From NCBI RefSeq assembly GCF_002272865.1, contig NZ_MLAP01000009.1, forward strand, positions 35,814 through 99,813: a stretch of DNA of 64,000 bases, read 5' to 3'. Under the pieces are notes generated by a model. The model ran no database searches, was not told where the DNA came from, and saw only the letters and a list, made by a program, of their open reading frames with translations. Positions 28,589-37,370 of this stretch are shown piece after piece. Source of the stretch: Helicobacter sp. 12S02634-8 (GTDB taxonomy: Bacteria > Campylobacterota > Campylobacteria > Campylobacterales > Helicobacteraceae). The number at the start of each line of letters is the position of its first letter. The first letter of the stretch is position 1. The translations under genes and the position numbers were made by a program.

Positions 28589-28801
28589 ATGGAATTTCAA
28601 TATAAATTAATGATGTTTGGGTTTTCGGCTTTGTGTGAAGATATGGACGAGGTGCATCAAAGAATCAGACAAATACCTATTGAGCGAGCGATGGCAGAAA
28701 CGATTGAGCAGTGTTATTTGATCGATTTAGCCAGTGGGGAGAAGCGAGATGTGCTTTATAATGAAAAGGGATTTTATATCTCAGGTGAGGAAAATCAATG
28801 A
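28589..28801 (+). CDS. Small protein of unknown function
   Basis: About 70 residues beginning MEFQYKLMMFGF. No known motif; a helical stretch (DMDEVHQRIRQIPIERAMAETIEQ) is followed by a short strand-rich end. An in-frame ATG at 28577 is an alternative start; neither has a strong ribosome-binding site. Its stop overlaps the next gene's ATG by four bases, which supports it being real and co-translated with the oxidoreductase. Confidence 0.5.
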   Translation: MEFQYKLMMFGFSALCEDMDEVHQRIRQIPIERAMAETIEQCYLIDLASGEKRDVLYNEKGFYISGEENQ

Positions 28802-29811
28802 ATACCACACTTTTTTCAACTTGGCAAATCAAGGACTTGCAGATAAAAAATCGCATTGTCATGGCACCCATGGATCAATACAGCGCCAAAGATGGCTTGG
28901 TCAATGATTGGCATTATACGCATTATCTGACACGGGCTATTGGGGGTGTGGGGCTCATTATCATCGAAGCGAGTGCTGTGAGTGCTGATGGGCGCATATC
29001 ACAAGGGGATTTAGGGATTTGGAGCGATGGGCATATTTCTGGATTGCAGTCTATCACGCAAGCTTGCCAGTCTTATGGCGCAAAAGTAGCTTTGCAAATA
29101 GGGCATGCAGGCAGAAAATGTGAGTGTGGGTGTGGGGAGATTTTTGCTCCCTCAGCGATTGCTTTTTCTCCCACTTCTAAAGTGCCTAAAGCCCTAGAGA
29201 TTTCAGAGATTGCGCGTATCATAGAAGATTTCAAGCAAGCAGGCAGAAGAGCTCTAGAAGCAGGTTTTGACGCGATTGAAGTCCATGGGGCACATGGATA
29301 TTTGATCAGTGAGTTTCTCTCACCTTTATCCAACAAGCGCACAGATGATTATGGCAAAGATAGAGCAAAATTTTTGCGAGAAATCCTCCTTGCGCTCCGT
29401 TCTGTGCTCCCTTGTGATTTTCCTATATTTTTGCGCGTATCAGCAAGGGATTACCATCAAGATGGGAATGATGTGGGGGATATGATTGCTTTGCTTAGGG
29501 GGCTCAAAGGGCTTTTTGATGTTTTAGATGTGAGTAGTGGGGGAGTAATCGAAGCTGCTATTAAGGTCTATCCGGGGTATCAGATTGAGTGTGCTCGCTT
29601 GCTTAGAGAGGCTTTAGAAATCCCTTGTATCGGTGGAGGGCTTATCACAGAGCCCAAAATGGCCCAAAGGCTCATCAAGTCTGATACAATCGATGCTGTA
29701 TTTTTAGGTAGAGAGTTGTTGAAAAACCCATATTGGGCTTTGCAAGCTGGATTGGAGCTAGGCGAGGAGATAAGCTTGCCTAAGGCATATGAGAGGGCGC
29801 GATACCTCTAA
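28798..29811 (+). CDS. Old Yellow Enzyme-family NADH:flavin oxidoreductase (YqjM/NamA-like)
   Basis: FMN-dependent ene-reductase of 337 residues. Family blocks: NRIVMAPMDQYS, GLIIIEASAVSADGRIS, ALQIGHAGRK, FAPSAIAF, AGFDAIEVHGAHGYLISEFL, SPLSNKRTDDYG, RVSARDYHQDG and FLGRELLKNPYWAL. Substrate-binding His/His (HGAHGY) and the Arg in HAGRK are present. In YqjM-like enzymes a Cys follows the PM of MxPM and tunes the flavin; here that position is Asp. Physiological substrate unknown. Confidence 0.88.
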   Translation: MNTTLFSTWQIKDLQIKNRIVMAPMDQYSAKDGLVNDWHYTHYLTRAIGGVGLIIIEASAVSADGRISQGDLGIWSDGHISGLQSITQACQSYGAKVALQIGHAGRKCECGCGEIFAPSAIAFSPTSKVPKALEISEIARIIEDFKQAGRRALEAGFDAIEVHGAHGYLISEFLSPLSNKRTDDYGKDRAKFLREILLALRSVLPCDFPIFLRVSARDYHQDGNDVGDMIALLRGLKGLFDVLDVSSGGVIEAAIKVYPGYQIECARLLREALEIPCIGGGLITEPKMAQRLIKSDTIDAVFLGRELLKNPYWALQAGLELGEEISLPKAYERARYL

Positions 29812-29822
29812 GGAGGAGTCTT

Positions 29823-31193
29823 GTGAGGCTCAATAGTATCCGTATTTTGCTTTTTAGCTATTTTGGGATTGCGCTTTTTGGGGCGTTGCTCTTAAGCCTA
29901 GATGTAGCCCATAGAGGTGAGATGAAGTTTTTAGACGCTTTTTTCACGGCTGTGTCTGCTTTTACTTGCACAGGATTGATCGTCAAAGATACGGCTTTAG
30001 ATTTCACTCCTTTAGGGCAGGGCATTATTTTGGGGCTCATACAGCTTGGGGGCTTTGGGTATATGACAATGCTAGGGCTGTTGTATGTGCTTTTTCGGAA
30101 AAACTTAGGCAAAACAGAAAAAACTCTCATCAAAGAAACGCTCAATTGCTATTCTTATGATGGGTTGGTGGTCTTTATCAAAAAGATTTTTATTTATGTA
30201 GTGATTTTAGAGAGTGTAGGCGCGGTGCTTTTGGGTCTTATTTTTTGTGTGAAATTTGGGCTTGATGGGGTTTGGTATAGTGTTTTCCACGCAATTTCTG
30301 CGTTCAATAATGCAGGATTTTCTACTTTTTCTACTAATCTTATTGATTTTCGAGCAAATATATTGGTCAATCTTGTGATATGTCTTTTGATTATTATCGG
30401 GGGTTTGGGCTATATCAGCATTGCTGAATTACATTTTTTTGCCTATCAAAAATTCCAAAATTCCAAAAAATCAGATTCTCTGCAAGCTGGATCCAAAGAA
30501 ATACGCCCTTCGTTACATCTTAAAATCGTTTTATCAGGGACTTTGATTTTGATTGTTTTGGGTATGGTCATGCTTTTAGTCCTTGAGTGGGATAATATCA
30601 AGACTTTTAAGAATTTTTCTTTGTATGAGAAAGTTTTGAGTGCGTTTTTTACTTCAGTCAATTACCGCACAGCAGGTTTTAATACCTTTGATTTGGGTGG
30701 GTTGCGGGATTCGAGCTTGTTTTTTTCTGTTTTATTGATGGCTATTGGCGGTGCTCCAGGGGGGACAGCTGCAGGGATTAAGATCACAACGGTGGCAGTT
30801 TTGCTTGCTTTTTGCCGAGGGGTGCTGACAGATTCAAAGCCGCGGCTTTTTGGCAGAGCAATTGATGGGGATAATGTCCAAAAGGCGATTGCGATTTTTT
30901 TGATTGCTTGTATTTATATTTTGGGTTCTAGCTTGATTTTGAGTATCGCAGAGCCTGATGCGAGGTTTTTAGGGATTATGTTTGAGGTGGGTTCGGCTTT
31001 TGCTACCGTGGGAGATTCTGTGGGAAATGGGGGGACTTTGAGCTTGAGCGCACATTTTAATGATTTTGGAAAATGCGTTATTATATTCATGATGATTTCA
31101 GGGAAGATTGGGATTTTGGCGTTTTCATTGGCCTTGTTTGGATCGCCTAGAACTCCGAGGGTGGAATACATCAAAGAAAGGGTGGTGCTATGA
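29823..31193 (+). CDS. ktrB: KtrB-type potassium transporter subunit
   Basis: Trk/Ktr/HKT-family membrane protein of 456 residues with four repeated pore segments. Selectivity-filter regions are visible as SAFTCTGLIVKD, SAFNNAGFSTFS, VNYRTAGFNTFD and SAFATVGDSVGNGG, each with the filter Gly. GGAPGGTAAGIKITT precedes the last repeats. GTG start at 29823 follows AAGGAGGAGTCTT. It overlaps ktrA by four bases, so a KtrAB K+ uptake system is expected. Confidence 0.9.
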   Translation: MRLNSIRILLFSYFGIALFGALLLSLDVAHRGEMKFLDAFFTAVSAFTCTGLIVKDTALDFTPLGQGIILGLIQLGGFGYMTMLGLLYVLFRKNLGKTEKTLIKETLNCYSYDGLVVFIKKIFIYVVILESVGAVLLGLIFCVKFGLDGVWYSVFHAISAFNNAGFSTFSTNLIDFRANILVNLVICLLIIIGGLGYISIAELHFFAYQKFQNSKKSDSLQAGSKEIRPSLHLKIVLSGTLILIVLGMVMLLVLEWDNIKTFKNFSLYEKVLSAFFTSVNYRTAGFNTFDLGGLRDSSLFFSVLLMAIGGAPGGTAAGIKITTVAVLLAFCRGVLTDSKPRLFGRAIDGDNVQKAIAIFLIACIYILGSSLILSIAEPDARFLGIMFEVGSAFATVGDSVGNGGTLSLSAHFNDFGKCVIIFMMISGKIGILAFSLALFGSPRTPRVEYIKERVVL

Positions 31194-31861
31194 AAAAGAC
31201 TTATGCTGTGATTGGATTGGGGAAGTTTGGCACTTATATGGCAAGAGGGCTTGCAACACAAGGCGAGAATCTCATCGTTTGTGATAATTCACGGGAGAAT
31301 TTTAGGGATTTGCAAAATGATATTGAAGATCTCTATGTCCTTGACTCTACAGACAAGGTCGCGCTCGCAGAAGCAGGGATCAGTGAGCTTGATGTGGTGA
31401 TTGTCAGTATCGGGGAAAATATCGAAGCTTCTATCCTCACAGTGATGGCACTAAGAGAATTAGGGAACAAAACCATCATCGCTAAGGCTGTGAGCCAAAC
31501 GCACGGGCAGATATTACTCAAAATCGGATCTGATAAAATCATCTATCCAGAAAAAGAAGCAGCAAATCGCTTGCTCAGTGAGCTTGTGAGCCAAAAGGCA
31601 GATGTAGAGCTTATCAGCGAAGACCTCAAGTTGTGTAAAATGATTGCAGGGGAGCTTTTTGGTAAAAAGACAATTGCAAGCATTGAGAGCAAAACCCCTG
31701 AACTCTCAAATCCCCAATCTAAGGAGAGTCTGAAAGTCATAGCCATCAAGAGTGCTGAAAAATGGCAGCTTGATATCGACCCCAATTATGAAGTCTTGAA
31801 CGAAGATTTTTTGGTGCTGATTGGGAGTAGTGGCGTGATTGATTTTTGTGCAAAAATGTAA
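31190..31861 (+). CDS. ktrA: KtrA-type regulatory subunit (TrkA-N/RCK)
   Basis: Cytoplasmic nucleotide-binding gating ring of the KtrAB transporter, 223 residues. The Rossmann dinucleotide site is VIGLGKFGTYMARGL, with the acid in ENLIVCDN at the end of the second strand; a TrkA-C-like domain occupies about residues 135-220. It overlaps ktrB by four bases. A KefC-type regulator is less likely given the ktrB partner. Confidence 0.92.
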   Translation: MKKTYAVIGLGKFGTYMARGLATQGENLIVCDNSRENFRDLQNDIEDLYVLDSTDKVALAEAGISELDVVIVSIGENIEASILTVMALRELGNKTIIAKAVSQTHGQILLKIGSDKIIYPEKEAANRLLSELVSQKADVELISEDLKLCKMIAGELFGKKTIASIESKTPELSNPQSKESLKVIAIKSAEKWQLDIDPNYEVLNEDFLVLIGSSGVIDFCAKM

Positions 31862-31900
31862 AGTTGTCGGATAATTGACAAAAACCAAAAGGTTAGTGAT

Positions 31901-31906
31901 TATAAT
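31901..31906 (+). promoter_or_regulatory. Candidate -10 box upstream of the Spy-like gene
   Basis: TATAAT inside GATTATAATTTT, 28 bases before the Spy-like ATG. The sequence AAAGGTTAGTGAT occurs twice around it (about 31888-31900 and 31924-31936), so a repeated element flanks the promoter. This may be an operator, for instance for the two-component regulator encoded just downstream, but that is inference. Confidence 0.35.
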
Positions 31907-31933
31907 TTTATAAATATTTAAAAAAGGTTAGTG

Positions 31934-32311
31934 ATGAAAAAAATCTTGCTTTGTTTGTGCCTGCTTGGTTTGCTGAGTGCTGATAGCTGGCGGGATCTCA
32001 ACGAGCTACATAAGGGCTTGAAAGAAGTGGATTTGAGCCATAGACAAGAGAAAGAAATCAAAGAATTATTCAAACAATACCACGATGAACTCAAGCAATG
32101 GTGGCATAATAACGAAAAAGTCGATGGGCTGATTATGCATTATTTTACAAAAGACAGCTTGGATACTAAGAAAATCAAAGCCCAAATGCAGGCCAATTGT
32201 GATAGGAAAATAGAAATGGATATGCGATTTTTGAAAAATCTACACGCTATTTTAAACGCCAAACAAAGAGATAAAATATCTCATGAATTCCACGAACACG
32301 ACGATGATTAG
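31934..32311 (+). CDS. Periplasmic Spy/CpxP-like protein (LTxxQ-type)
   Basis: A 125-residue exported protein: signal peptide MKKILLCLCLLGLLSA, then an all-helical charged body. Two LTxxQ-like motifs are visible, DLSHRQEKEI and ILNAKQRDKI, the pattern of Spy/CpxP chaperone-like proteins. The His/Asp-rich tail (HEFHEHDDD) could bind metal. It immediately precedes a response regulator and sensor kinase, like cpxP with cpxRA, so a role as periplasmic modulator of the kinase is a reasonable inference. Confidence 0.65.
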   Translation: MKKILLCLCLLGLLSADSWRDLNELHKGLKEVDLSHRQEKEIKELFKQYHDELKQWWHNNEKVDGLIMHYFTKDSLDTKKIKAQMQANCDRKIEMDMRFLKNLHAILNAKQRDKISHEFHEHDDD

Positions 32312-32332
32312 AAATAACCTCAAGGAGTATAT

Positions 32333-33001
32333 ATGGGTAAATTGCTATTGATAGAAGATGATTTAGAAATGCAAGGGCTGATTAAGACTTATTTAGAACA
32401 AGCAAAATTTGAAGTCCTAGTCACAGGGCTGCCCTCAGAGTCTTTGGAGCTATTGAAGGAATATCAAGGCAGCATTGATTTGGTCGTGCTGGATTTGACT
32501 TTGCCTGAAATGGACGGCTTTGAGCTCTGCAAGAAAATCCGAGCCATCTCACAAGTCCCTATCATCATCTCCACAGCAAGGGGCGATATTTATAACAAAA
32601 TACAAGGCTTTGAAAAAGGGGCTGATGATTATTTGGCTAAGCCTTATGAACCCGCTGAGCTTATTGCGCGTATTCATGCGATGTTAAGGAGATTCAAGCC
32701 CAAAGAAATGGTGTTTGATAATTTAGCTATCAATATCCAAAAACGCGAGGCCAAAATCGACCATCAAGTCCTAGACCTCACAAATACAGAGTTTGATATT
32801 TTGGTGTTTTTGATAGAAAATCGCCTCCACCCTGTTTCCAGAGAGGCTATTGCCAATACAATCAATGCAATCCACGAAGACAGCTTGCTACGCAGTATCG
32901 ATACACATGTGCGTAATCTGCGGCTCAAGCTCAATGACAACGCCAAAGAACCCAAATTTATCCAATCTGTATGGGGGATAGGTTATAAATTTTGTTTATA
33001 G
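32333..33001 (+). CDS. OmpR-family response regulator
   Basis: A 222-residue two-domain regulator. The receiver (1-120) has the acid pair in LLIEDDLEM, the phospho-Asp in LVVLDLTLPEMDGF, the Thr in IISTARGD and the Lys in YLAKPYEP. The winged-helix output domain (about 128-222) shows LTNTEFDILVFLIE and the recognition helix region SIDTHVRNLRLKL. AAGGAG precedes the ATG. It overlaps the kinase gene by 10 bases and follows the Spy-like gene by about 20 bases. Confidence 0.92.
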   Translation: MGKLLLIEDDLEMQGLIKTYLEQAKFEVLVTGLPSESLELLKEYQGSIDLVVLDLTLPEMDGFELCKKIRAISQVPIIISTARGDIYNKIQGFEKGADDYLAKPYEPAELIARIHAMLRRFKPKEMVFDNLAINIQKREAKIDHQVLDLTNTEFDILVFLIENRLHPVSREAIANTINAIHEDSLLRSIDTHVRNLRLKLNDNAKEPKFIQSVWGIGYKFCL

Positions 33002-34206
33002 GTAACTTGCGTGTAAAATTCAGTATTCTTTTTGGTATGGCGTTTTTGTTTGTCGTGGGACTATGGTATCAGACAGATAAAATCATCATCGAGCGCCAAA
33101 ATGAACGGATCAAAAACGAAACAATGCTTTTTATCCAGAGCATTTTACCCAACTACACAGCGGGGAATCTCAATGCTGTCATGCTTTCAGTGAAAAAGTT
33201 TGGCTACACGCGTTTGCGGTATATGCCCACTCATTTTGAAGTCATCGAATCCAGACACGATGATATGCTAGGTATCAAGATATTCCGCACGCAGCATAAA
33301 ATCGGCTTTATGATGAATTATTTTGGAGATCATTTTATTGTCGTCAAAAATATCGAAATCAATTTTTGGGAGAAAAATCGCTTGCGGGTATTTTTCTTAC
33401 CGATTGTGTTTATTTTGATGGTGCTTTATATCATTTCTTTTTCTCTACTCACGCCCTTAAACAAGCTCAGCAATGCCATCAAAGAATTTGCTAAAGGCAA
33501 GTATGATCGGGTGCTAGATACCAAACGCAAAGATGAAATCGGGGATTTGATCAGAGCTTTTAATTTCATGCGCGATAAAATCCATAAAATGCTTAAAAGC
33601 CGCGAATTGATTTTGCGTAATATTGGCCATGAGCTCAAAACCCCTCTAGCGAAGATGAAGCTGCTTTTAGCCTTGGAGAAAAACAAGACCCAAGCAGTCA
33701 AAAAACTAGAACTCTATGTGCTAGATATGCAAAAAATCTCTGATAATATGCTGGAGTTTGAGCGCGTTAATAGCGGGAATATCGTGATTGCAAATGAAAA
33801 ATTCTTGAGTGAAACTCTGATGTTTGAAGCACTCTCTAGCTTTGGAGATGAAGAGAGCAAAATCATAGCAGATTTTGGGAATAACTTTGTGATCACAGGG
33901 GATTTGCGGCTTTTGTCTGTCGCAGTGAAAAATCTCATAGAAAATGCCCTGAAATATTCTAAAGAAGAAAAAATCTATGTGGAGTGTATCGCTGATAAAA
34001 TCTCTGTCAAAAATAAAGGCGATCCTTTAGAGCATGAGATTGGTTATTATTTGGAGCCTTTTTGCCGCGATGTATCGCATAATGCAATCAGTGGGCACGG
34101 GCTGGGGCTTTCTATTGTCAGTGAGATTTTATCCTTGCACCGCTATAGGCTTGAGTATGTCTATGAGGAGGGGTATCATATCTTTAATATCTGTTTTAAG
34201 GGATAA
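32992..34206 (+). CDS. Membrane sensor histidine kinase
   Basis: A 404-residue sensor. TM1 (about 8-24) and TM2 (about 130-153, FFLPIVFILMVLYIISFSLL) enclose a periplasmic domain of about 100 residues. A HAMP segment (TPLNKLSNAIKEFAKG) follows, then the H-box RNIGHELKTPLAKMK, N-box NLIENALKYS and G-box GHGLGLSIV. The TTG start at 32992 overlaps the regulator gene; TTG 33007 is possible. Paired with the regulator and Spy-like protein, it may sense envelope stress or metal, which is inference. Confidence 0.9.
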   Translation: MFIGNLRVKFSILFGMAFLFVVGLWYQTDKIIIERQNERIKNETMLFIQSILPNYTAGNLNAVMLSVKKFGYTRLRYMPTHFEVIESRHDDMLGIKIFRTQHKIGFMMNYFGDHFIVVKNIEINFWEKNRLRVFFLPIVFILMVLYIISFSLLTPLNKLSNAIKEFAKGKYDRVLDTKRKDEIGDLIRAFNFMRDKIHKMLKSRELILRNIGHELKTPLAKMKLLLALEKNKTQAVKKLELYVLDMQKISDNMLEFERVNSGNIVIANEKFLSETLMFEALSSFGDEESKIIADFGNNFVITGDLRLLSVAVKNLIENALKYSKEEKIYVECIADKISVKNKGDPLEHEIGYYLEPFCRDVSHNAISGHGLGLSIVSEILSLHRYRLEYVYEEGYHIFNICFKG

Positions 34207-34244
34207 TATGGGTTTTGGTCTAAAAATCTTGACCTTTTTTAGTG

Positions 34245-34250
34245 TATAAT
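34245..34250 (+). promoter_or_regulatory. Candidate -10 box upstream of the FIST/HD-GYP gene
   Basis: TATAAT in AGTGTATAATC, 81 bases before the TTG start at 34331 and in the 124-base gap after the kinase gene. It has a TG-like extension two bases upstream. This is a pattern match only. Confidence 0.4.
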
Positions 34251-34330
34251 CTTTAAGAAAAATATCTATATTAGTTTTGTTAAAGGCTAAAATATGTTTA
34301 TTCTAGTCTTTTTAGATAAGGAAAAAATGA

Positions 34331-36940
34331 TTGAGATTAGTCAATATTATTTTTAGCGATAAACAACGATTGCAAGTCGATTTCAAGCAACATCAAATCC
34401 AATCAGGTGGGAGGGAGAAGTATTTCATACAAGTTTTTGGACCTTTGAGTCGTGAAATATCTGAATACCTCATCGATGTCCTCAATGAACTTTTACCTGA
34501 TTGTGAGATTTTGCTAGCTTCAAGTGCGTATCAAGTCTATGAACTCAAAACCATGAGCCAGATAGTCTTGGGTATCTCTTGTTTTGAATATTCAGACATC
34601 AAAACAGCGCATTTCCCTAGTGGGCTTGATGAATTGGCTATGGCGCAGAGGATTTTTGATACGCTCATCACGCCCAGAACAAAGCTTTTGATTATTTTTA
34701 TCGAGCATTTTAGTGTTTCTGGGGAGATACTTTTAGCAGAATTGTTTCGGTTATGCCCTGAATTGATAGTCTGTGGGGGTAGGGCTGCGGGTAATCAGAT
34801 GAAAGCTATCCGCACGCTAGTGGGCGATAAGCACGGTGTGTATATTGATGGGATTGTGTGCGGGGTGATTGATTCAGATGTGCTGCGTGTCCAAAATAGC
34901 TATGTCTTTGGTTGGCGGCCTATTGGACTGAGCCTTGAAGTGACTCGATCAGAAAAAAATACCATTTATGAAATCGAACACACCCCAATCAAAGAGATTT
35001 ATCGCCATTATTTGGGCGAGGAAGTGTCGAGCAATCTTGAAAAGGTCGGTTGGAATTTTCCTTTTATCTTAGAAGATGAGAAAGGGAATTTCATCGGCAG
35101 AGTGCTCAATGAAGTTCGCAGTGATGGGGGGATTTCATTTTTGGGGAATATCCCTAATGGTGCGCGTGTGAAGTTTTCTTTTGGTTTTTTGGAAAATGTC
35201 GAAAAAGATTCCTTGAGAGAAAAAATCGATACACCCCAAAATGTCCAAGCTGTGTATATGTATTCTTGCATTGGTCGGGTGCTGTTTTTGGGGCTTGAGG
35301 GTATCAATAGGATTTTAGAAGTTTTTATGGATACACAAGCAGCTTGCGGGTTTTTTACCTATGGAGAGGTCTATCATTTCTCAAACGCCAACACAATGCT
35401 CAATCTGGCTAATACACGGATTGTTTTGAGCGAAGATGACTTTAAGGATACAGAGCTCAAAAAGGAAAATCCACAGATACAATGGAACCAAGAGTCGATG
35501 ATATTAAATGCCATCACGCATTTATCTCAAGTCACCTCTAAAGAGCTTGATGAAGCGAGCCTTTCACTCAAAAGCTATAGAGATCTTGTCATTGAAGCTG
35601 TCCAGCATATCGAAGTCGATAGGGATTTGAGAATCACTTTTACCAACGAAAAAATGAGCCGTATTTCAGGCTATAGCCCTCAAGAGCAGATTGGCAAGAG
35701 TGTTTTGGAGTTTTTGGATGATGAGATGATTGCTTATGCGACTGATGTCGTGATCCCCACATTGCAAGCAAAGGGCACTTGGAGCGGGAAAATGCACCAT
35801 ATCAGAAAAGATGGCAGCCCTTATTATGTCAATATTTTTATCAAAGCTGTCTTTGACCATAACAATCAAGTTTCATCTTATATCATCGGTGAGATCGATA
35901 GGACTGAAGAAGAAATGCGCCAAAGGAAGCTTGAAAATGATTTGGTGAATCTGAAATATTCTGAAGAAGAAAAGCGTTACCTCTTGCAGCAATATGAAGA
36001 CATCATCGATGAAACACAAAGCCATTTTAGGCTTGATTTGAATCGAAATTTTATCTATGCGAATAAAACATTTTTGGATATTTCAGGTTTCAAGCTTGAA
36101 GAGATTTTGGGCAAAAATATCTATGAATTTTTATCCCCATCACAAAGAGATCAATTCCAAGAAATCGGCAAAGCACTCAATACAACGGGTATCTATCGAG
36201 GGATTATCGAACACAATCGCACTGATGGGACACATTTTTATGTCCATAGTATCGGGGTGTATATACGCAATCTCCAAGGCGAGCCTGTCGAGATCATGGC
36301 AGTGGGTGTGGATATTACCAAGATTATGGAGTTTCAAGCTGAGATTGAGAGCGTGCAGAGGGATATTATCATCGCAATGGGGACAATCTGTGAGGGCAAG
36401 AGCCGCGAAACGGGCAATCACATCAAAAGAGTGGCAGCTTATTCTGAGCTTTTAGCCAAACTCTATGGTTGTAGCCCTGCAGATCAAGAACTGATTTTTA
36501 TCGCTTCTCCCATGCACGATATTGGCAAGATTGGTATCCCTGATGCGATTTTAAATAAGCCCGGCAAGCTCACTGCAGAGGAGTTTGAAATCATGAAAAC
36601 ACACACGACTTTGGGCGAAGAAATGCTTGGTGGATCCCATCACTTGATTTTAAAGACAGCATCTCAAATCGCAGGCTCCCATCACGAGCATTGGGCAGGG
36701 GGTGGCTACCCTAGGGGGCTTATTGGAGAGGATATTCCGCTTTTTGGCAGGATTGTAGCGCTTGTCGATGTCTTTGATGCAATCAGCAATGATCGGGTGT
36801 ACAAAAAAGCTTGGCCCTTGCCTGATGTGATCGCTTATATCAAAGAGCTCAAAGGCAAGCAATTCCAGCCAGAGCTTGTGGATTTGTTTTTGGCAAATAT
36901 TGATGAATTTTTGGCTATTTCTGCGATGTATAAGGACTAA
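34331..36940 (+). CDS. FIST-PAS-PAS-HD-GYP sensor phosphodiesterase
   Basis: An 869-residue soluble multidomain sensor. A FIST N/C input region covers about residues 1-390 (VCGGRAAGNQ, IYEIEHTPIKEIYRHYLG, CGFFTYGEVYHF). Two PAS domains follow (about 430-535 and 555-665; FTNEKMSRISGYSPQEQIGK and FLDISGFKLEEILGKNIYE), then an HD-GYP domain (about 685-865) with GNHIKRV, MHDIGKIGIP and HHEHWAGGGYP. The HD, HHE and GYP elements are intact; Ala stands where Asp is usual before the Gly of the last motif. Predicted c-di-GMP phosphodiesterase responding to a small ligand. The TTG start at 34331 is used because ATG 34327 is in another frame and stops after 9 codons. Confidence 0.85.
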   Translation: MRLVNIIFSDKQRLQVDFKQHQIQSGGREKYFIQVFGPLSREISEYLIDVLNELLPDCEILLASSAYQVYELKTMSQIVLGISCFEYSDIKTAHFPSGLDELAMAQRIFDTLITPRTKLLIIFIEHFSVSGEILLAELFRLCPELIVCGGRAAGNQMKAIRTLVGDKHGVYIDGIVCGVIDSDVLRVQNSYVFGWRPIGLSLEVTRSEKNTIYEIEHTPIKEIYRHYLGEEVSSNLEKVGWNFPFILEDEKGNFIGRVLNEVRSDGGISFLGNIPNGARVKFSFGFLENVEKDSLREKIDTPQNVQAVYMYSCIGRVLFLGLEGINRILEVFMDTQAACGFFTYGEVYHFSNANTMLNLANTRIVLSEDDFKDTELKKENPQIQWNQESMILNAITHLSQVTSKELDEASLSLKSYRDLVIEAVQHIEVDRDLRITFTNEKMSRISGYSPQEQIGKSVLEFLDDEMIAYATDVVIPTLQAKGTWSGKMHHIRKDGSPYYVNIFIKAVFDHNNQVSSYIIGEIDRTEEEMRQRKLENDLVNLKYSEEEKRYLLQQYEDIIDETQSHFRLDLNRNFIYANKTFLDISGFKLEEILGKNIYEFLSPSQRDQFQEIGKALNTTGIYRGIIEHNRTDGTHFYVHSIGVYIRNLQGEPVEIMAVGVDITKIMEFQAEIESVQRDIIIAMGTICEGKSRETGNHIKRVAAYSELLAKLYGCSPADQELIFIASPMHDIGKIGIPDAILNKPGKLTAEEFEIMKTHTTLGEEMLGGSHHLILKTASQIAGSHHEHWAGGGYPRGLIGEDIPLFGRIVALVDVFDAISNDRVYKKAWPLPDVIAYIKELKGKQFQPELVDLFLANIDEFLAISAMYKD

Positions 36941-36941
36941 A

Positions 36942-37325
36942 ATGCGCGTTTTCATACGATTTTGGATCACAAAAGAAAATAAAAATTTTTTAGGCAAGGG
37001 CAAAGTCGAGCTTTTAGAGCATATCAAAGCAACAGGCTCGATTTCAAAAGCAGCCAAAAATATGCAGATGAGCTATAAGGCCGCTTGGGATAGTATCGAT
37101 ATGATGAACCATCTTTCTGTGGGCGCTATGGTAGAGAGTGTCAGTGGAGGCAAGGGCGGGGGAGGGACGAAGCTGACCGCACAAGGTGAGCGCGCAATTG
37201 TTGTATTCAAGAAGCTTGAGCGCGTGATAGCACAGATAGAGGGGGCGATGTGTGCGAGTGAGGATTTTGATAGCTTGGAGCAAAAAATCATACTTTTAGA
37301 AAAACAGCTTACAAATTTATCCTAG
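36942..37325 (+). CDS. modE: ModE-type molybdate-responsive regulator (DNA-binding domain only)
   Basis: A 127-residue winged-helix protein with the ModE/LysR-type HTH: ELLEHIKATGSISKAAKNMQ, MSYKAAWDSIDMMN and GGKGGGGTKLTAQG, which is the ModE wing signature. It lacks the C-terminal Mop domains of E. coli ModE, as also known for the Campylobacter protein. ATG 36942 starts one base after the HD-GYP stop; AAGGA overlaps that stop. A good ModE-type operator follows directly between modE and modA, which supports the call. Confidence 0.85.
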   Translation: MRVFIRFWITKENKNFLGKGKVELLEHIKATGSISKAAKNMQMSYKAAWDSIDMMNHLSVGAMVESVSGGKGGGGTKLTAQGERAIVVFKKLERVIAQIEGAMCASEDFDSLEQKIILLEKQLTNLS

Positions 37326-37351
37326 CATTATATAAAATAATATATAATGCT
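37324..37351. promoter_or_regulatory. ModE-type operator upstream of modA
   Basis: A perfect inverted repeat with 11-base arms, AGCATTATATA and TATATAATGCT, separated by 6 bases. The known E. coli ModE box has TATATA arms with a 6-base spacer flanked by CGT/ACG; here the flanks are CAT/ATG. It overlaps the modE stop and lies 20-47 bases before the modA start, so a ModE dimer would probably block transcription of modA and the genes behind it. Confidence 0.85.
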
Positions 37352-37370
37352 CCAAAAAGGAGATAAAACG

